Source of the DNA: Auriscalpium vulgare
Lineage: Eukaryota > Basidiomycota > Agaricomycetes > Russulales > Auriscalpiaceae
Direction of reading: 5' to 3'
Length of the DNA: 64,000 bases
NCBI GenBank assembly: GCA_019915015.1
Contig: JAHBBC010000014.1
Coordinates: forward strand, 310,001 to 374,000
Made by a program: the position numbers and the translations under genes. Positions within the stretch are counted from its first letter, which is position 1. Every line of letters starts with the position of its first letter. Positions 51,975 to 64,000 of this stretch are shown one piece after another. The notes under the pieces were generated by a model. That model made no database searches, was not told the origin of the DNA, and worked only from the letters and a program-made list of their open reading frames with translations.

Positions 51975-52777
51975 CTAGGACATATCCATGGGCTCAGGCT
52001 CGGAGGTATGCCCGGCATTCGCAGCGCCTGCCGCTGCGGTAGCCTCCATGTCAGGCAGCACATCACCAGCAGGAATCTCTGCATTGCCTGCCGCAAGTGC
52101 CGAGTTCTGCTCCACCTGAGGAACCTTCGCCTTCCTGCCTCGCCGTCGCGGCGCGTCGGGGGCAGCTGCCTGCGCACTACCTGTCATCACATCCAACGGC
52201 TGGCTGGCGACCCCAGCCTTCTCCTTGCCCTTAGCTTGGATAGGCAGGCGCGACTCTGGCTCTGGGGTGCGCGCATGTGCGGGTTTGAGCTCGACCTCTT
52301 TGAACCGGATTCGCTGCTCGGTGTTCGCGACATGAACGATGGGCTTTTTACTTGGGTCTTCCGCATCTTAGATTCGGGTGAGGACAGTAAGATAACGAAG
52401 CTAAGCAAGACAGTGCACTACCTTTGCCCTCGGTGAAGAGCAGCTCGGTGCCTAGGAGGTTCTGATGCTTTCCCCGGAAGATGGTTCCGGAGAGCTGCAG
52501 GTATGGCGTCGGAGTGTCCAATCCCTAGTCTCAAAAGACACACAAATTATTACCAGTGTTTGGTTAGCTTTTGTCATGAAGGATGGATGATACGCGTACT
52601 CACGATGAGGCGGTATGTAGAACTGCTGGGAACGAGCGTCGGCTCGACGCTGCCGAGGTCGAGGGTCACATACGTAACCTCCTCCTCGATGTCACCTTCT
52701 TCATTCGTCTCATACTCGTCGTCTGGTCCGAAAGCCTCGACATAGGTGTAGCCCGGTACGAGCGCGCTGTGAGGCAT
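51975..52777 (-). CDS. TFIIIC subunit 6-like protein (tau55-related), with AT-hook
   Basis: Three exons (52777-52604, 52524-52422, 52366-51975) give 222 residues. The N-terminal acidic stretch leads to EEVTYVTLDLGS. The core fold motif then spans an intron: STYRLIGLDTPTPYLQLSGTI and FRGKHQNLLGTELLFTEGK. This is the signature of the TFIIIC tau55/GTF3C6 family, which helps RNA polymerase III at tRNA and 5S genes. The C-terminal half is low-complexity and holds an AT-hook-like RRRGRKAK that may bind DNA. The start is chosen so that the acidic lead-in is intact; an ATG at 52858 is in frame but gives an unlikely extension. Confidence 0.85.
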
Positions 52778-54980
52778 GTGTCGACTCTTGGTTTGGTCTT
52801 GGTTTGGTAGAAAGTCAACGCCGGACAGGGTCCTGATCGCGATGTCGCTTGGATGCAAGTAGAGGCAGCAGGAGATTCACAATCCAAGTTGCGGCGTATG
52901 TGTGCAAGTGCGGGGATGATTGTGGTCGTCGAAGACAAGTTGAAGCAAAGCAGCGCCCACTCATGCTGGCACGTGCGTCTGCGTCCCTTGCTTCCCGCCT
53001 CCATCTACTTAGCAGACCACCTCCGGCAGTCGCTCTCGCCCAGTGGTCTGATTATTGGAAGGCAAGCGTCTGGACTTACTGCTGAGCGCTTTTAGCAAAG
53101 GATATCTGCAGCCGTGGCTTCGTTGCTTGGCTCTGCCGTGTGACAGCTTCTGTTCAATCCGTCTAGGTGGTAACCAGAGTCCGTCATTGACCACTAATTA
53201 CTTGCTGCCATTCGGGAAGTACTGCATGAAAGGTAAAAGGAACATCGCTCGCGCTTTCGTTCGCTAGCAACTAGTCTGCTCGCTTCCGCTGGTCCTCCAC
53301 TCGACGCATACTTCGTCCTTCAGACGTCCTTTGCTCTTCGACATCATCACCGTGCGCTTCAGTATCCTTCGTGGCCCTTGCTCTCGCTGGCGCGGGCCTT
53401 CGCTGCCCCCGTTGCTCAGTCAGGACTCATTCATACTCGACGGCTGAAGTGAGTAAACATTCTGAATGCATCGCGATTGTCGTGTGAATGTTATTGACCT
53501 CCATATGTATTTAGTTGCCGTCAGGATGCCGACCCATTTTCACTTGATACGCTGGACAACCGTCAACTGGTCAGACTTTTTCGAGCTGGTCAACGGTCAG
53601 CAGGCGTATGTGGTCCTTGAGTTGCTCTCCTAATGCTTCTGACGGGCATATGTTGTTCTGCCAGGGCTTTGCCGAGCAGTTCTTCCCATCGAATCTTCCA
53701 CCACGATGTTTGATCAGCGTCGCTAGCTGTCGGGAAGCGGGATGCGTACAAGACGGCACGCGTGTCCTCTCAGAGAGATTTTCGTGGTGTTGGTAACGTG
53801 TCATGAATCTCTTATGGCTTGTAGGCATCTTCAGCGACCATATCAATTTCAGCGATGCCATATGAACAAATGTCATCAGATTCATGACTGAGTCAGAGCT
53901 TTCCGTGAAACTTGTGCGTGTCCGATCGGGTCCAGGCTAAATGCCCAGTCGTGGTCCATGAACGTGTCGTTTAGAGCGAACCTGAAACCACCCTGCAACA
54001 TCAGAGAAAATGCGCGGCCCGACCAAGCCTGTAGCTGATGCCGGCAGGGGTGTGAGAGATGTGGAAAGCGGGACCGTGGCCATGTAGTCATCCGTAGCCG
54101 CGCGCACTGCACACGTGCAGCGCCTGTCTGCTCCTTGCCTCCTGCCTCCATCAGATATCGATGCCTCTCTGTCGACTGACTCTTTCCCTTGCCGTTTATC
54201 CCGCCTAGTGCTAATATTTGAACTTTATGCGTTAGGAGGCATCCGACGAGGGCTGACCACCCCTGTGGTCGGCGGCCCGACAGTTCCGCGGCGACAGTAC
54301 GCGTGCAGCCCCGAACACTGGAACAAGGTTAGCGAAAGTCATATATCGCTGTACTCAGGCTGAAGGTATCGATCGATCAGTGCAGAACTTTCGACCGACC
54401 TCGTGGACATAATGCTTTGAACGCGGCCACGGTATGTCATACCGAAGCTTCCTCGGTCCACCACCCGAATGCCATTTCAGAGCGGCTTCCCTATATCTGC
54501 ATAGTCTTCCCGCCATCTTGTTGGAGGCCTATGCACCGTTTTGTTGCGCGTGTGGGGACGGCAGAACCTGTCGCCACACAGTGAAGCAGGTCCGGCAACC
54601 GAGGCGAGGCGCCGTACAGTCATAATTCGTCGCTCATCCTGTCTCCGCCCGCACTCACGCGCGCGGTCGACAGTCTGCCTGCTCCGGGCCAGTGATACCC
54701 ACGATCTGCGCATCGCTGGCATTGCAAACGCGCCTGGCTCCGTCTTCGGGTGGCCCGCCCGGGCTCGGGTCGCATGCGCCTCGCTGCTCGTCTCTCCTGC
54801 TTAAACATTGGAACAGTATTGCATTATGAGGCGGGCAAGTATCAAGTTATCAAGAAGATGTTATACGAAAGCAGTACGAAAGCGAATGAAATCGACCTGT
54901 AGGCTGCCTAATGATCAGTCTCAGGCGTAACAGGCGGCCAGAGGCGCGCACGATGAACGCTCACAGGTAATGATAGTATT
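52778..54980. other. 2.2-kb intergenic region with a gene relic
   Basis: No confident gene. A relic of a secreted-protein gene start lies near 53270-53445 (separate entry). Open frames at 53571-53885 and 54115-54363 show no recognisable features. Confidence 0.5.
53270..53445 (+). pseudogene. Relic of a signal-peptide exon like that of the 11.35-kb repeat gene
   Basis: The bases around 53350-53440 align by eye with the leader and first exon at 11320-11430: ATCATCACC, then GTGCGCTTC where the live gene has ATGCGCGTC. VALALAG-like and FAAPVAQ-like codons follow but fall in different frames. The start is GTG instead of ATG, and at least two indels are needed. No repeat domain follows. Confidence 0.45.
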
Positions 54981-56355
54981 TTACGGGGAGTTGACGGAGG
55001 CGAGAAGGCGCACGCGCGGGTGCTTCGGCGGCGCGCCGAGGAGTGCAGTCTCGCGCGCCTGAGCTGGCGGAGGCAGAGGCGGAAGATGCTGCCTCGCCTC
55101 CGGCCAGATTCCGTCGCCTCGGACGAGCCCGGCCTTCTCCAGCTGCTCGTAGCGCAGGGAAAATGCACGGTAGGACATGGAGAGAGGCGACTCAGGCTCC
55201 TGGCCGGCCTTTTTGAAGATCGAGTACGGTGGAGCAGAGAGTGTTGCAGACTCCAACACTCGAGACCCATGTAGCTGCACTGTGGGGAGGATCATATCGG
55301 ATGTGATGGTGTATGGGGTGTCTTGTGTCGGAGCAGGTGGAAGATGTCCCAAGCGAGGCGAGGATGTGTCAGCGTCGTCATCCTCCTTCTCATCAACAAC
55401 CGAGAGGTGTGTCCTGCGTCGTTTGAGGGGAGAGGATGATTGCTGTGAGAGTGGGGGGCCTGTGCTGGTGCTCCAGTGCTTCTTGCCCGAGGGCAAGCTC
55501 ACTGGACGCAGCAATGAACTTGGAGACGCTGGCAAGGGCTCGAGCAGCCTCTGAAGATGGGGAAGTGGCTGTGACACAGGTTTGAAGCTCGAAAGTCCAG
55601 CACCCGGCTGGTTCAAGTTCACCAAATCCTGATGCGCATCTTCAAAGTGGGAGACCAGGTGCATCGATTTCGCAAGTGTTCCTTCAAATACGCATGCTAG
55701 AGAGCAGAGTGTGATTCAGAGAGGGTGCGAAGAAATAATTGAAATAATCACCTTTGACTGGGCAAGGCAAAGAGACTCGGACCATATGGCTCATGTCGAT
55801 GTGGGAAAGGAGGGCTTCAAAAGACGAATGTTCACGGCCAGCGCACTTGATAATCTTGCATTGGAAGGTGCTTCCATGGCCCTAGGCGAGTCTTCAAGTC
55901 AATATTGATAATGAGGATGCAATGAAGAGTGTCCCACCTCTAAAGAATTCTTGCTTCGAGAGCAATGCGAATGCTGATGCTTTGACATGGAGCAAAAATG
56001 TAAGCAAGGCATAAGAATGCAGAAACGAAGAGGCAACAACAAAGAAGTGCTGGGAACGACACGTCCGTGCTCAGGTAAAAAGGCAACACCAGGATTTGCA
56101 CATAAAGGAAAGGGGATCAAGCATCAGGACAAGATGGACAAGGCAGTCGCAGCTGTCGCAACAATTGGCTACACGATCGGAGGCGAAAGAGAAACACACC
56201 TCTCTGAGCGCAGTCCAGCTGTTGAGCACAATTGTACACTTGTCCCAATCACAAGCAAGAGGCTGAATGACGAGCTTTGCATGGTCGATGATGCTCTCCC
56301 GTGTGAGCTTGAAGGCAGTGGCGTACATGGTGGTTGGTGACATGCCAAGTGTCAC
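54981..56355 (-). CDS. C2H2 zinc-finger protein
   Basis: Four exons (56355-56200, 55979-55938, 55881-55752, 55696-54981) give 347 residues. The first finger is split by an intron: LACDWDKCTIVL...ALRE joined to HQHSHC, a C-x4-C-x12-H-x3-H arrangement. The second and third run FQCKIIKCAGREHSSFEALLSHI...H and LPCPVKACVFEGTLAKSMHLVSHFEDAH. The C-terminal half is disordered, with a basic SPLKRRRTHL nuclear-localisation-like motif and a Pro-rich tail. It is likely a nuclear DNA- or RNA-binding factor. The 42-base second exon is needed to complete finger 1, which supports the model. The ATG could also be at 56343. Confidence 0.75.
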
Positions 56356-57444
56356 GCACTTTGTCCTGTGACCATTTGATGCTGTGACAGTGTCACAGAT
56401 GAGATGCCACCTCAGACGGCGTGAAAAGTATCGCTCGTCGAATTCCGCAGATGCTTAGGTGTGGCAGGTGAGCCCACAGGTATAAGTCAAAGTTTGAATG
56501 AGGCAAAAGATATGAATGTTCCGTAATATGAGGTGGTGGCGGAAGGTGGCGGGCAAGGTGGGGAGTTCCCACGATTGCTGCGTGACCGGCGGCAGCTCCG
56601 AGGACTTGGCGCGCACTTTGTACGTCCACCAACTGTTAGGTGGATCGTCCACCCATCCATGTATTGTTCAGAGCAGCGTGAGGAATAGTGTCAGGTCAGA
56701 AAAACCTGGGAGAGCCAGCGATATCCAATTTGCTAAGTGACTAACTACTCAAAGTGCCCACGAATTTCCCCTCGAATTTCCGTCTATTTACACTTGAATG
56801 ACAAAGAGCATCGCAATACCAATCCTTGCGCACCATCAAAAATTTGAAGGAAATGACAATGGAGTATATACACATCAGCGCGACAGCCTCTGCGTTCATG
56901 CGTGGTAGAGGACATTCGAAATATACGCGGTCATCCAAACATCTCCTGCGCCCTCCCTCCTGCTTGCACTGCAACACCACTTCTGTGCGTACGCGAGGAC
57001 AATCGAACAGATGAAAGGGTGTCGGATGGACCGGTGACGCCGCAGAAGCAGCGTAAATGGTTGTTGCGGCTGGCAAAGGGAGGCGCGGGTACGGGTGGGT
57101 TTGTGCGTCCGCGGTTTGTTTCCGGTCTCCGGACACGAGCGGAAAATGAGGTTTGTTGAGTGCGAGGGATATTACGCAGGCTCCACGAAGCGGTCGCAGA
57201 CAAAGCTGAGTCGCCTTGTCAACTGCGAGGATCGCCAAGGGAGAAGGCGGCGGCAGTCGGCTTGGGGGGACGCGCGCCGCGACAGGCGGCTTCCACCGTC
57301 TTCCAGGAATTGGTGGCGCGGTTAATGGGGAGTCGTGAGGGTATGTGACCGGCACTTTAGAGTGCCTAGCGCAAGGATGATATTACGAAGGGGTATGGAG
57401 ATACAAGGCACAGTGGGTACCGCGGGGCGTAGGATGGCGAGAGA
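56356..57444. other. 1.1-kb intergenic region
   Basis: A 204-codon open frame on the minus strand (57355-56741) has no recognisable domain and poor coding character, so it is not called. It must contain the zinc-finger gene promoter and the mrm2 3' end. Confidence 0.45.
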
Positions 57445-58353
57445 TTAGGGACCCTTGAATCCGAGACATAGCCAATAGCCTTCGCTTGATTCTGAGCGAC
57501 TGGCTTCGGGCTTTACATAGAGCACTGAATGAAAGTGTGGTTCAAGCTGTTTCTTCCGGAAGGCCTGTAGCTCTGGGTGCTGGAAGATTTTTATTCTGGA
57601 AAGAAACGGGTCGCCACTCATACGCGATTCAGATAGGGTATAGACTCACAATAAGACACCCCCGCGGTTGTTGCCTACACTTTCGGCAGTGCGTAGATGG
57701 TCGCGGGTGAAACTCCACACTGCCTTGCATATGTCGAGCGCGTTCTCCGTGTCCGCAATCTTGTTTCCCGTCGAATTCGCAGCCATATCGGACAAAATGA
57801 CGTCGGCTTTGCCTTCGGCGTTGGCATGAGCGCGCAGGAGCTCTCCGATGACGGTGCTAGCCTCTGGTGTGAGGAAGTCCATCTGCAGAGAGGTGACGCC
57901 GGGGATGGGCCACATGGGCAGCCGGTCGACGGCAATGATGATGCCCCTGCGCGACGAGGGAGGCTTCTCAGGGGCATCAGACCACACCGACGTGGTCTCC
58001 TTGATCCCAAACGTCGCGGTGCCCGTGGCTGCGACTTCGGCGCGCAGCTCGGGGTCGTCGCGTGTGCGGTCCGAGAAGCCCATGAAGCCCGCGACGACTT
58101 GGCTCCAGCTACCCGGGGCGGCGCCGAGGTCGACGACGGCGCGGACGTGCGGGGCGCGGAGGAAGCGGCGGTACTTGTCGTCGATGTCGAGGAGCTTGAA
58201 GGCGGAGCGCGCGCGGAAGGCGGGGGTGTGCGGGTCGGCGCCGACGTGGCGCGCGCGGACGAAGGGGTCGTCGAAGTGGCGGGCGAGCCAGAGCTTGGAG
58301 GACGGCGGGGTGCTTTTCGCGCGGAGGGCGGGCAACGTTGGGCGGAAGGCCAT
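57445..58353 (-). CDS. mrm2: Mitochondrial rRNA 2'-O-ribose methyltransferase (Mrm2, FtsJ/RrmJ family)
   Basis: Two exons (58353-57650, 57595-57445) give 284 residues. Features: basic N-terminus (RPTLPALRAKST) suited to mitochondrial import; RSAFKLLDID with the first catalytic Lys; AdoMet site VVDLGAAPGSWSQVV; IIAVDRLPM; catalytic Asp in DVILSDMA; Lys in LLIKIF across the intron; and Glu in SSEGYWLCLGF. The K-D-K-E tetrad of RrmJ enzymes is complete. Mrm2 methylates a uridine in the large mitochondrial rRNA. The spacer between Asp-containing strand and AdoMet loop holds a longer insert than in E. coli RrmJ. It shares a 170-base promoter region with histone H4. Confidence 0.93.
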
Positions 58354-58523
58354 GGACGCGGTGGCAGAGTCGAGAGGCGCGCAGACGGGCCCGCGCTAGC
58401 CCGCGCGTCATAAGAGCCGGACGCGGGCCGTCGCGTCTTGCTTCTGACCACCACCACCGCCTCCTCCAGCGAACCTGCGTCGCTGCTCTCTGTCGTCTAG
58501 CCTCACTTTGTATCTCAGCAAAC

Positions 58524-59082
<559 letters not shown>

Positions 59083-59593
59083 TCTCGAGTACGATCCGAA
59101 GTGCTTGCCGTATGTTATCTGAATGTGAACGGTGTGGTATTGTTTCCCGTGCTAAGTTCAGGTTGTTCTATGCTCCTGCTTAGTGCATGCCTGTGTATGT
59201 CCGGCCTTCTGAGATGACATTGTTATGTGACGCGCCCTGAACATGTGTGTGCGCAACATCAGTCGCACACAGATTCTGCCTATCGCTTCCACGGCCGACA
59301 CCGCTGGGATTTAGCGGTGTGGGTTGCTTGTTAGTTGCGCGCAACAATTCGAAGATGTCATTTGATTCTAATTGCATCATCTATGGCCTCTTGCTCGCTG
59401 AGGATCTATGCCAAGTCCTGTGCTCTGTACCTGCCAGTCTCGAGACCATGCACGCTCAGCCTCGTGCCAGTGTCGGTCGGCAGAAATAGTGAATAAAAGT
59501 GTGCGTGGTCGGCAATGGCCGCGTGACTCGATCGTAGAGTCGGGTTGCTGGCGCGCGAGGAGGCGGATATAACTTGCCCTCTGCCACAACAAG
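59083..59593. other. Intergenic: H4 3' end and tyrosyl-tRNA synthetase promoter
   Basis: No coding signal. No animal-type histone stem-loop was noticed after the H4 stop. Confidence 0.5.
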
Positions 59594-61241
59594 ATGGCCA
59601 CCGCGACGCCCGAAGAGCGCTTCCACCTGATCACCCGCAGACTTCAAGAGGTCCTTGGCGGCGAGTCCATCAAGGCCATCCTCGAGCAGGGCAAGACGCC
59701 AAAGTGCTACTGGGGTAGGTAAGTCCTCCATGCCCGGATTGTGCGCTCGATACCAAAGATCTCTCCGCAGGGACTGCCCCGACAGGTAGACGTGAGCCAT
59801 TTGCGCACTCTGATACGCACGGAACAGTTCAATGAAGCCTCTGTGAACAGCACATGTTGGGTACTTCCCGCCGTTAGCAAAGATCGCGGATTTCCTCCGG
59901 GCAGGAGTCGAGGTGAGTCATTCTACGGTGCCCCTTGCATCTTTATGCTTTGGATCTGATCTGCGTCTTCAGGTCAAAATACTGTTAGCAGGTAGGCCAT
60001 CTGTGCAAAGGCCATCCGCCGATCTAACCGTTCATCGCAGACGTCCATGCATTCCTCGACAACCTAAAAGCCCCCTTCGAGCTCGTCGCCCATCGCACAA
60101 AATACTACAAGTTCATCCTCCTCGCGGTCTTCCACTCCCTGGGGATACCGACCTCAAGACTGATCTTCGTAGAGGGCTCATCCTACCAACTCACGAGCGA
60201 ATACAACATGGACAACTACAAGCTGTGCGCGACAGTCACCGAGCACGACGCAAAGAAGGCCGGCGCAGAGGTCGTCAAGCAGGTCGAGAGCCCCCTGATC
60301 AGCGGCCTGCTCTACCCCGGGCTGCAGGCCCTCGACGAGCAGTACCTGGGCGTGGACTTTCAGTTCGGCGGCGTGGACCAGGTACGCCCACCCCGCCTGT
60401 CCCGCCTTGCGCCCGCGCTCACCGCCCGCGCGTGTAGCGCAAGATCTTCACCTTCGCGGAGCAGTACCTCCCGAAGCTCGGCTACGCGAAGCGCGCGCAC
60501 CTCATGAACGCGATGGTGCCGGGGCTCGCGGGCGGCAAGATGTCCTCGTCCGACCCGGACTCGAAGATCGACTTCCTCGACGCGCCGGACGCCGTGCGCC
60601 GCAAGATCAAAAAGGCGTTCTGCGAAGAGGGCAACATCGCGGAGAACGGCGTGCTCGCGTTCGTCAAGGCCGTGATCATCCCCATCTCGGAGCTCCGCAT
60701 CGAGCGCGCGCAGGGCGCGACGGGCGCGGACCCCGCCGAGGGCGAGGACGCGGTGGGCCCGCAGACGCCGTTCGTCGGCGCGGGCGCGCCGCCGGGGACG
60801 GTGTTCTCTGTGTACCGCGACGAGAAGTTCGGGGGGTCGAGCCACTATGCGTCGTTCGAGGAGATGGAGGGCGCGTTTGAGCGGCGCGAGCTGCACCCGA
60901 AGGACCTCAAGGCAGCGGTGGCAGACGCGCTGGTGAGCCTGCTCGCGCCGATCCGTGCCGCGTTCGAGGCGAGCGCGGAGTGGCAAGAGGTCGAGAAACT
61001 CGCGTACCCCGACCCGAACGCGGACAAGAAGAAAAAGAAAAAGGTGCGTCGCGAGGCTTGGGATGTGTTGGGTGCATGTAGGTGCTGATGCCCTCGACAG
61101 GAGAAGGTGTACCATCCCCCACCGCCTGGCAAGGGCCGCAACGCCCAGCCAACTGCTGCCGCCACGGATCCTGCACCAGCTCCCGGCGCCGACGTTGTAG
61201 AAGCCGACACGGTGCCCAAGGCGGACGAGGCAGCCGCCTAG
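59594..61241 (+). CDS. tys1: Cytosolic tyrosyl-tRNA synthetase
   Basis: ATG 59594, stop TAG 61239-61241, with several small introns in the first third. Class I synthetase motifs: KCYWGTAPTGRPH (HIGH-region, split by introns); [39 protein letters not shown]; and [17 protein letters not shown] (KMSKS equivalent). The protein continues with a helical C-terminal part, a Lys run (DKKKKKK) and an Ala/Pro-rich tail after the last intron. It charges tRNA-Tyr in the cytosol. The tail is longer than in yeast Tys1 but does not contain an EMAP-II domain. An Ala/Gly-rich insert at about 60715-60800 is likely a surface loop. Confidence 0.95.
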
Positions 61242-61530
61242 CGGAGACTGCTCTTTGTAGGACTAAAAGATGGTAGAAATCAAGTCGATTGTAAACGGAA
61301 TGTTATTTTGTGACATTACTGTCAGTCCTATATACTACGCATATGCAAGCTTTCAGGACAAACAAATACTTAGCATAAGAGAGGGAGTTCGCATATCGTA
61401 TCGCTACCTTTGAGCGAGTCGTTAAGATGCATACATACGTTCACATTCGCCTGCGCGAACTTCTACGCCGTCACCCGCTCTACCCCACATTGAATAGTCC
61501 TTGTGCTTAGTAACTTTAAACTTGTTCGCC

Positions 61531-64000
61531 TTACGACTTGCCGTTCGGTGCATACCCGTTCCCAGTGCCATTGCCGTTGACCTGCGATAGCGCGGCATCG
61601 GCTTTGCGCAGGTCGCCCTCGCTGAGGGACTTGAACGGCCCGCCGCCAGGTGTGCTGGCACCGGACATCACGGACGAGGCGCGGGAACGGACCTTCATCA
61701 CCAAGGGGCTGAAAAGGACAGGTCAGATAGCGAGCGGTGCATGAACGGCGGACGACGCACAAGGGGTAGCTGTCCTCGTCGTCCTCTTGGTGACTTGGCC
61801 AGGCATATCCCCGGTAGTCACTCGTCTGCAAAGACTGCATCTGATCGCGTCCGATCGTCAGAACTTCTCTAAGAAGGCACGGGCAGATAAACATACCTCC
61901 TCGGTGAGCGTGCCGAGATCGCCGGGGGTGGCGAAGCCGGCGTTGCGGAAGCGCGGGCTGGCAGGCACGCTGAGCGCAAGCTTCTCCGGCCCGCTGGCAA
62001 AGTCGAACTCCTCCTCGACGTCCGCACCCGGGTAGAACGCGTCGGGGTACGCGCGGCGCAGCGCGAGCTGGCGCGCCTTGGAGTACTCGATGCCGAGGTT
62101 CTTCCAGTCAAGCAGCGGCGAGAGGCGTTCGACGCGGTTGCGCTGGTTGATGCGCTGGCGCCGCGACTTGGTCGCGAAGGAATAGAGGTAGTCGGAGAGC
62201 TGGTTCACGGAATCTTCAGCTGACTTCATGCGCCGGTCGACGATGTAGCAGCCTTCGTCCTCGGGGCGCTCGATCATGTCTTGCATGAAGCAGCCGAACC
62301 CGGAGAGATTAGTCGTGATAGAGGGGATGCCCATCTGCCGATATTAGGAATGAATCGGGAATCAGCTCGACAGCATAAGGCTCTGACGTACCACCGTGCA
62401 CTCCGCTGGGGTGTAGCCCCATGGTTCGTAGTAGCTGGGGAAGACGCCAAGATGGCAGCCGCGGACGAACTCTTCGTAGTCCATGCCGAGAACGGGGTTG
62501 TTCGAGTTAAGGAAGTCGGGGTGGAAGACAACCTTCACGCGGTCGCTCGATGAGTTGAACAGTTTGACGCGGCGAATCTGGGTCAGGATGGGGTCGCCCG
62601 CGTCATCGGCCATGTTGTGTGTCGTCACAGGAGGAAGGCTGTTGCGCTTCAGCGCGAAGATGCGGCGCTTGAGTTGCACTTTGTCTTCCTCTGATAGCAG
62701 CTCATCCGGCGAGGGCAGCTTAGAGAAGTCCCTGGGGATATGTTAGCCCCCAGGTGCAGATCGCCAGTCGACGACAAACGCACCCATTGGATCTTGACGC
62801 AAAGTCGAACAACCTCGCACCAATGCGATTTTGAATCTCCGTCACCGTGTCCTTCAGCTGCTTCGTGACCGCCTGGCCTTTCAACGAATCGATGGTGTAT
62901 GAATGTGTTGAGGCGGGCGTGATGAGGAACGCGACGACGGTGATGTTGGATCCGGAGGTCTGGAGGCGGTAGTTGAGGCGCGCCAGGGATTCGATGAACA
63001 TGTCCAGGCCCTTGTTGCGATATTCATAGCGCCCTGCGGAGAACATGTAGAGAGTTTTGTCGAGGTCGAAATCCATATGTCCGTAGAAGTGTCCGCGCAC
63101 GAACTCGTTGATCTTCCCCTTGGCGGTGGAGTGAAGATTTTGGAATTCGTGCATGGCCTGGAACTTGATGACATTGAGGCCATTGGGAAGAACACCGTCG
63201 GGCTTGCGCTTGAGGAGGTGCTCGGCTTCGTACGCGGTAATGTGGGAGACGGTCGTGAAGACGTCGGCGCAGTGAGTGGCAGACCGCTCGATGCAGTAAC
63301 GATGGTAGATGCCGCGCTTCCCGGCTTCGTGGTCGACGTCGAAGTACTGGAGATTGTTGTAGAAGTCGACGCTACCGGCACAGAGATATCGCCCGAGAAG
63401 CGTTGCGTGCGTCGTAAAGACGGTGGTAACATCGATATGCCGTTTCCGGCTGAGGGCGATGGCGATTCCTGCCTGCCATTCGTGGAAGTGTGCGATGACG
63501 GCCGTGTGCCGCTGGCGAGCAACGTACTAGCGCGGATCAAACGAGGAAAAATCAGAAAAAAGCGCGGGCGAGCAAGTGGGGCGGGAGCGTACTTCGCCGA
63601 GGAACCACGCGACGAGGTAGCCGAAAACGATGGTTTCGTTGGTTTCGTGGTCGTTTGGAGGAGTGGGAATGCCCGCGAGGTTCCAGAGGTCGCCCTTCCA
63701 CTCGTCGATGCGGTGATATTGGCTGCCGGTGTCGAAGAGGAGGACATGGGGTGCACCTTCGATGAGCCAGCGACCGTAGAGAGATTTTACGCCCTTTGCG
63801 CGCATGGCCTCGAGACTGGCGGCGACGTGGGGGTCTGCTGGCTCCTCTGCCTCGACCTCCATGGGGGCTGTCTTGTAGGAGAGCGGGCCGATGAGGGTGT
63901 AGCGGTCGCCGAACTCGGAGACGGTGACGGGGACCTTGGTCTTGATGACGGTGTAGATGCCGCCGACCTTGTTTGCGACCTCCCAGGCGCACTCGAAGAG
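61531..64000 (-). CDS. gsy1: Glycogen synthase (GT3), 5' truncated by the window edge
   Basis: Enters from the right edge with [20 protein letters not shown], the conserved N-terminal UDP-glucose loop. It continues with [67 protein letters not shown] (catalytic Glu region) and [17 protein letters not shown]. An Arg-rich regulatory cluster ([22 protein letters not shown]) follows, then a Ser-rich C-terminal tail with [12 protein letters not shown], typical phosphorylation sites. Stop TAA at 61533-61531. Eukaryotic glycogen synthase elongates glycogen from UDP-glucose in the cytosol; it is activated by glucose-6-phosphate at the Arg cluster and inhibited by phosphorylation of the tail. The first few residues lie outside the window. 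Confidence 0.96.

Noticed and set aside
56741..57355. 204-codon minus-strand frame
   Set aside because: Mixed composition halves, no recognisable motif, no intron signals around it.

Overview
The window is nuclear DNA of a filamentous basidiomycete, most probably an agaricomycete. The genes are GC-rich and broken by many short introns of about 45-65 nt with donors such as GTGCGT, GTACGT and GTGAGT. Gene content is fungal: a Pre4 proteasome subunit, Prp43, a Cdc12-type septin, an Na/K-like P-type ATPase, glycogen synthase and a fungal ZIP transporter. Intergenic gaps are short and genes lie on both strands. No tRNA, rRNA, CRISPR array or intact transposon was seen. The exon models were built by hand from conserved protein sequence plus GT/AG splice sites. 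For most genes they close in frame.

Layout. 0.2-1.5 kb: 3' part of a SANT-domain (Eaf1/Vid21-like) gene. 2.1-5.6 kb: a KDM4-type JmjN/JmjC histone demethylase. 6.8-8.7 kb: an orphan single-pass membrane protein. 11.3-12.6 kb: a secreted tandem-repeat protein with dibasic sites. 13.4-17.5 kb: proteasome beta-7 (Pre4) and the DEAH helicase Prp43. 17.6-26.9 kb: a biotin carboxylase/PxpC/PxpB/biotin-carrier fusion gene and a PxpA (LamB/YcsF) gene on the opposite strand, separated by gene relics and a partial duplication. 27-28.4 kb: ZIP zinc transporter. 29-29.3 kb: a small secreted Cys-rich protein. 29.8-34.2 kb: a P-type ATPase. 35-39.7 kb: a small membrane-anchored protein, a very-long-chain 3-ketoacyl-CoA reductase and an F-box protein. 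39.7-43.8 kb: a repeat-bearing stretch without a convincing gene. 43.8-49.7 kb: an orphan membrane protein, a decayed P450 and a mitochondrial-looking orphan. 50-52.8 kb: septin and a TFIIIC subunit. 55-58.4 kb: a C2H2 zinc-finger protein and the mitochondrial rRNA methyltransferase Mrm2. 58.5-64 kb: histone H4, cytosolic tyrosyl-tRNA synthetase and glycogen synthase, the last cut by the right edge.

Most of the window is housekeeping. The most interesting part is 17.6-26.9 kb. There a single gene joins a biotin carboxylase, the two subunits of a bacterial-type 5-oxoprolinase (PxpC and PxpB) and a biotin carrier, with no amidase. The third oxoprolinase subunit, PxpA, is the next well-preserved gene. 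A degraded copy of the fusion gene's 5' end and promoter lies just upstream of pxpA, suggesting the two once shared one bidirectional promoter that was later split. In this copy the fusion gene also carries an in-frame TAA between the carboxylase and PxpC parts.
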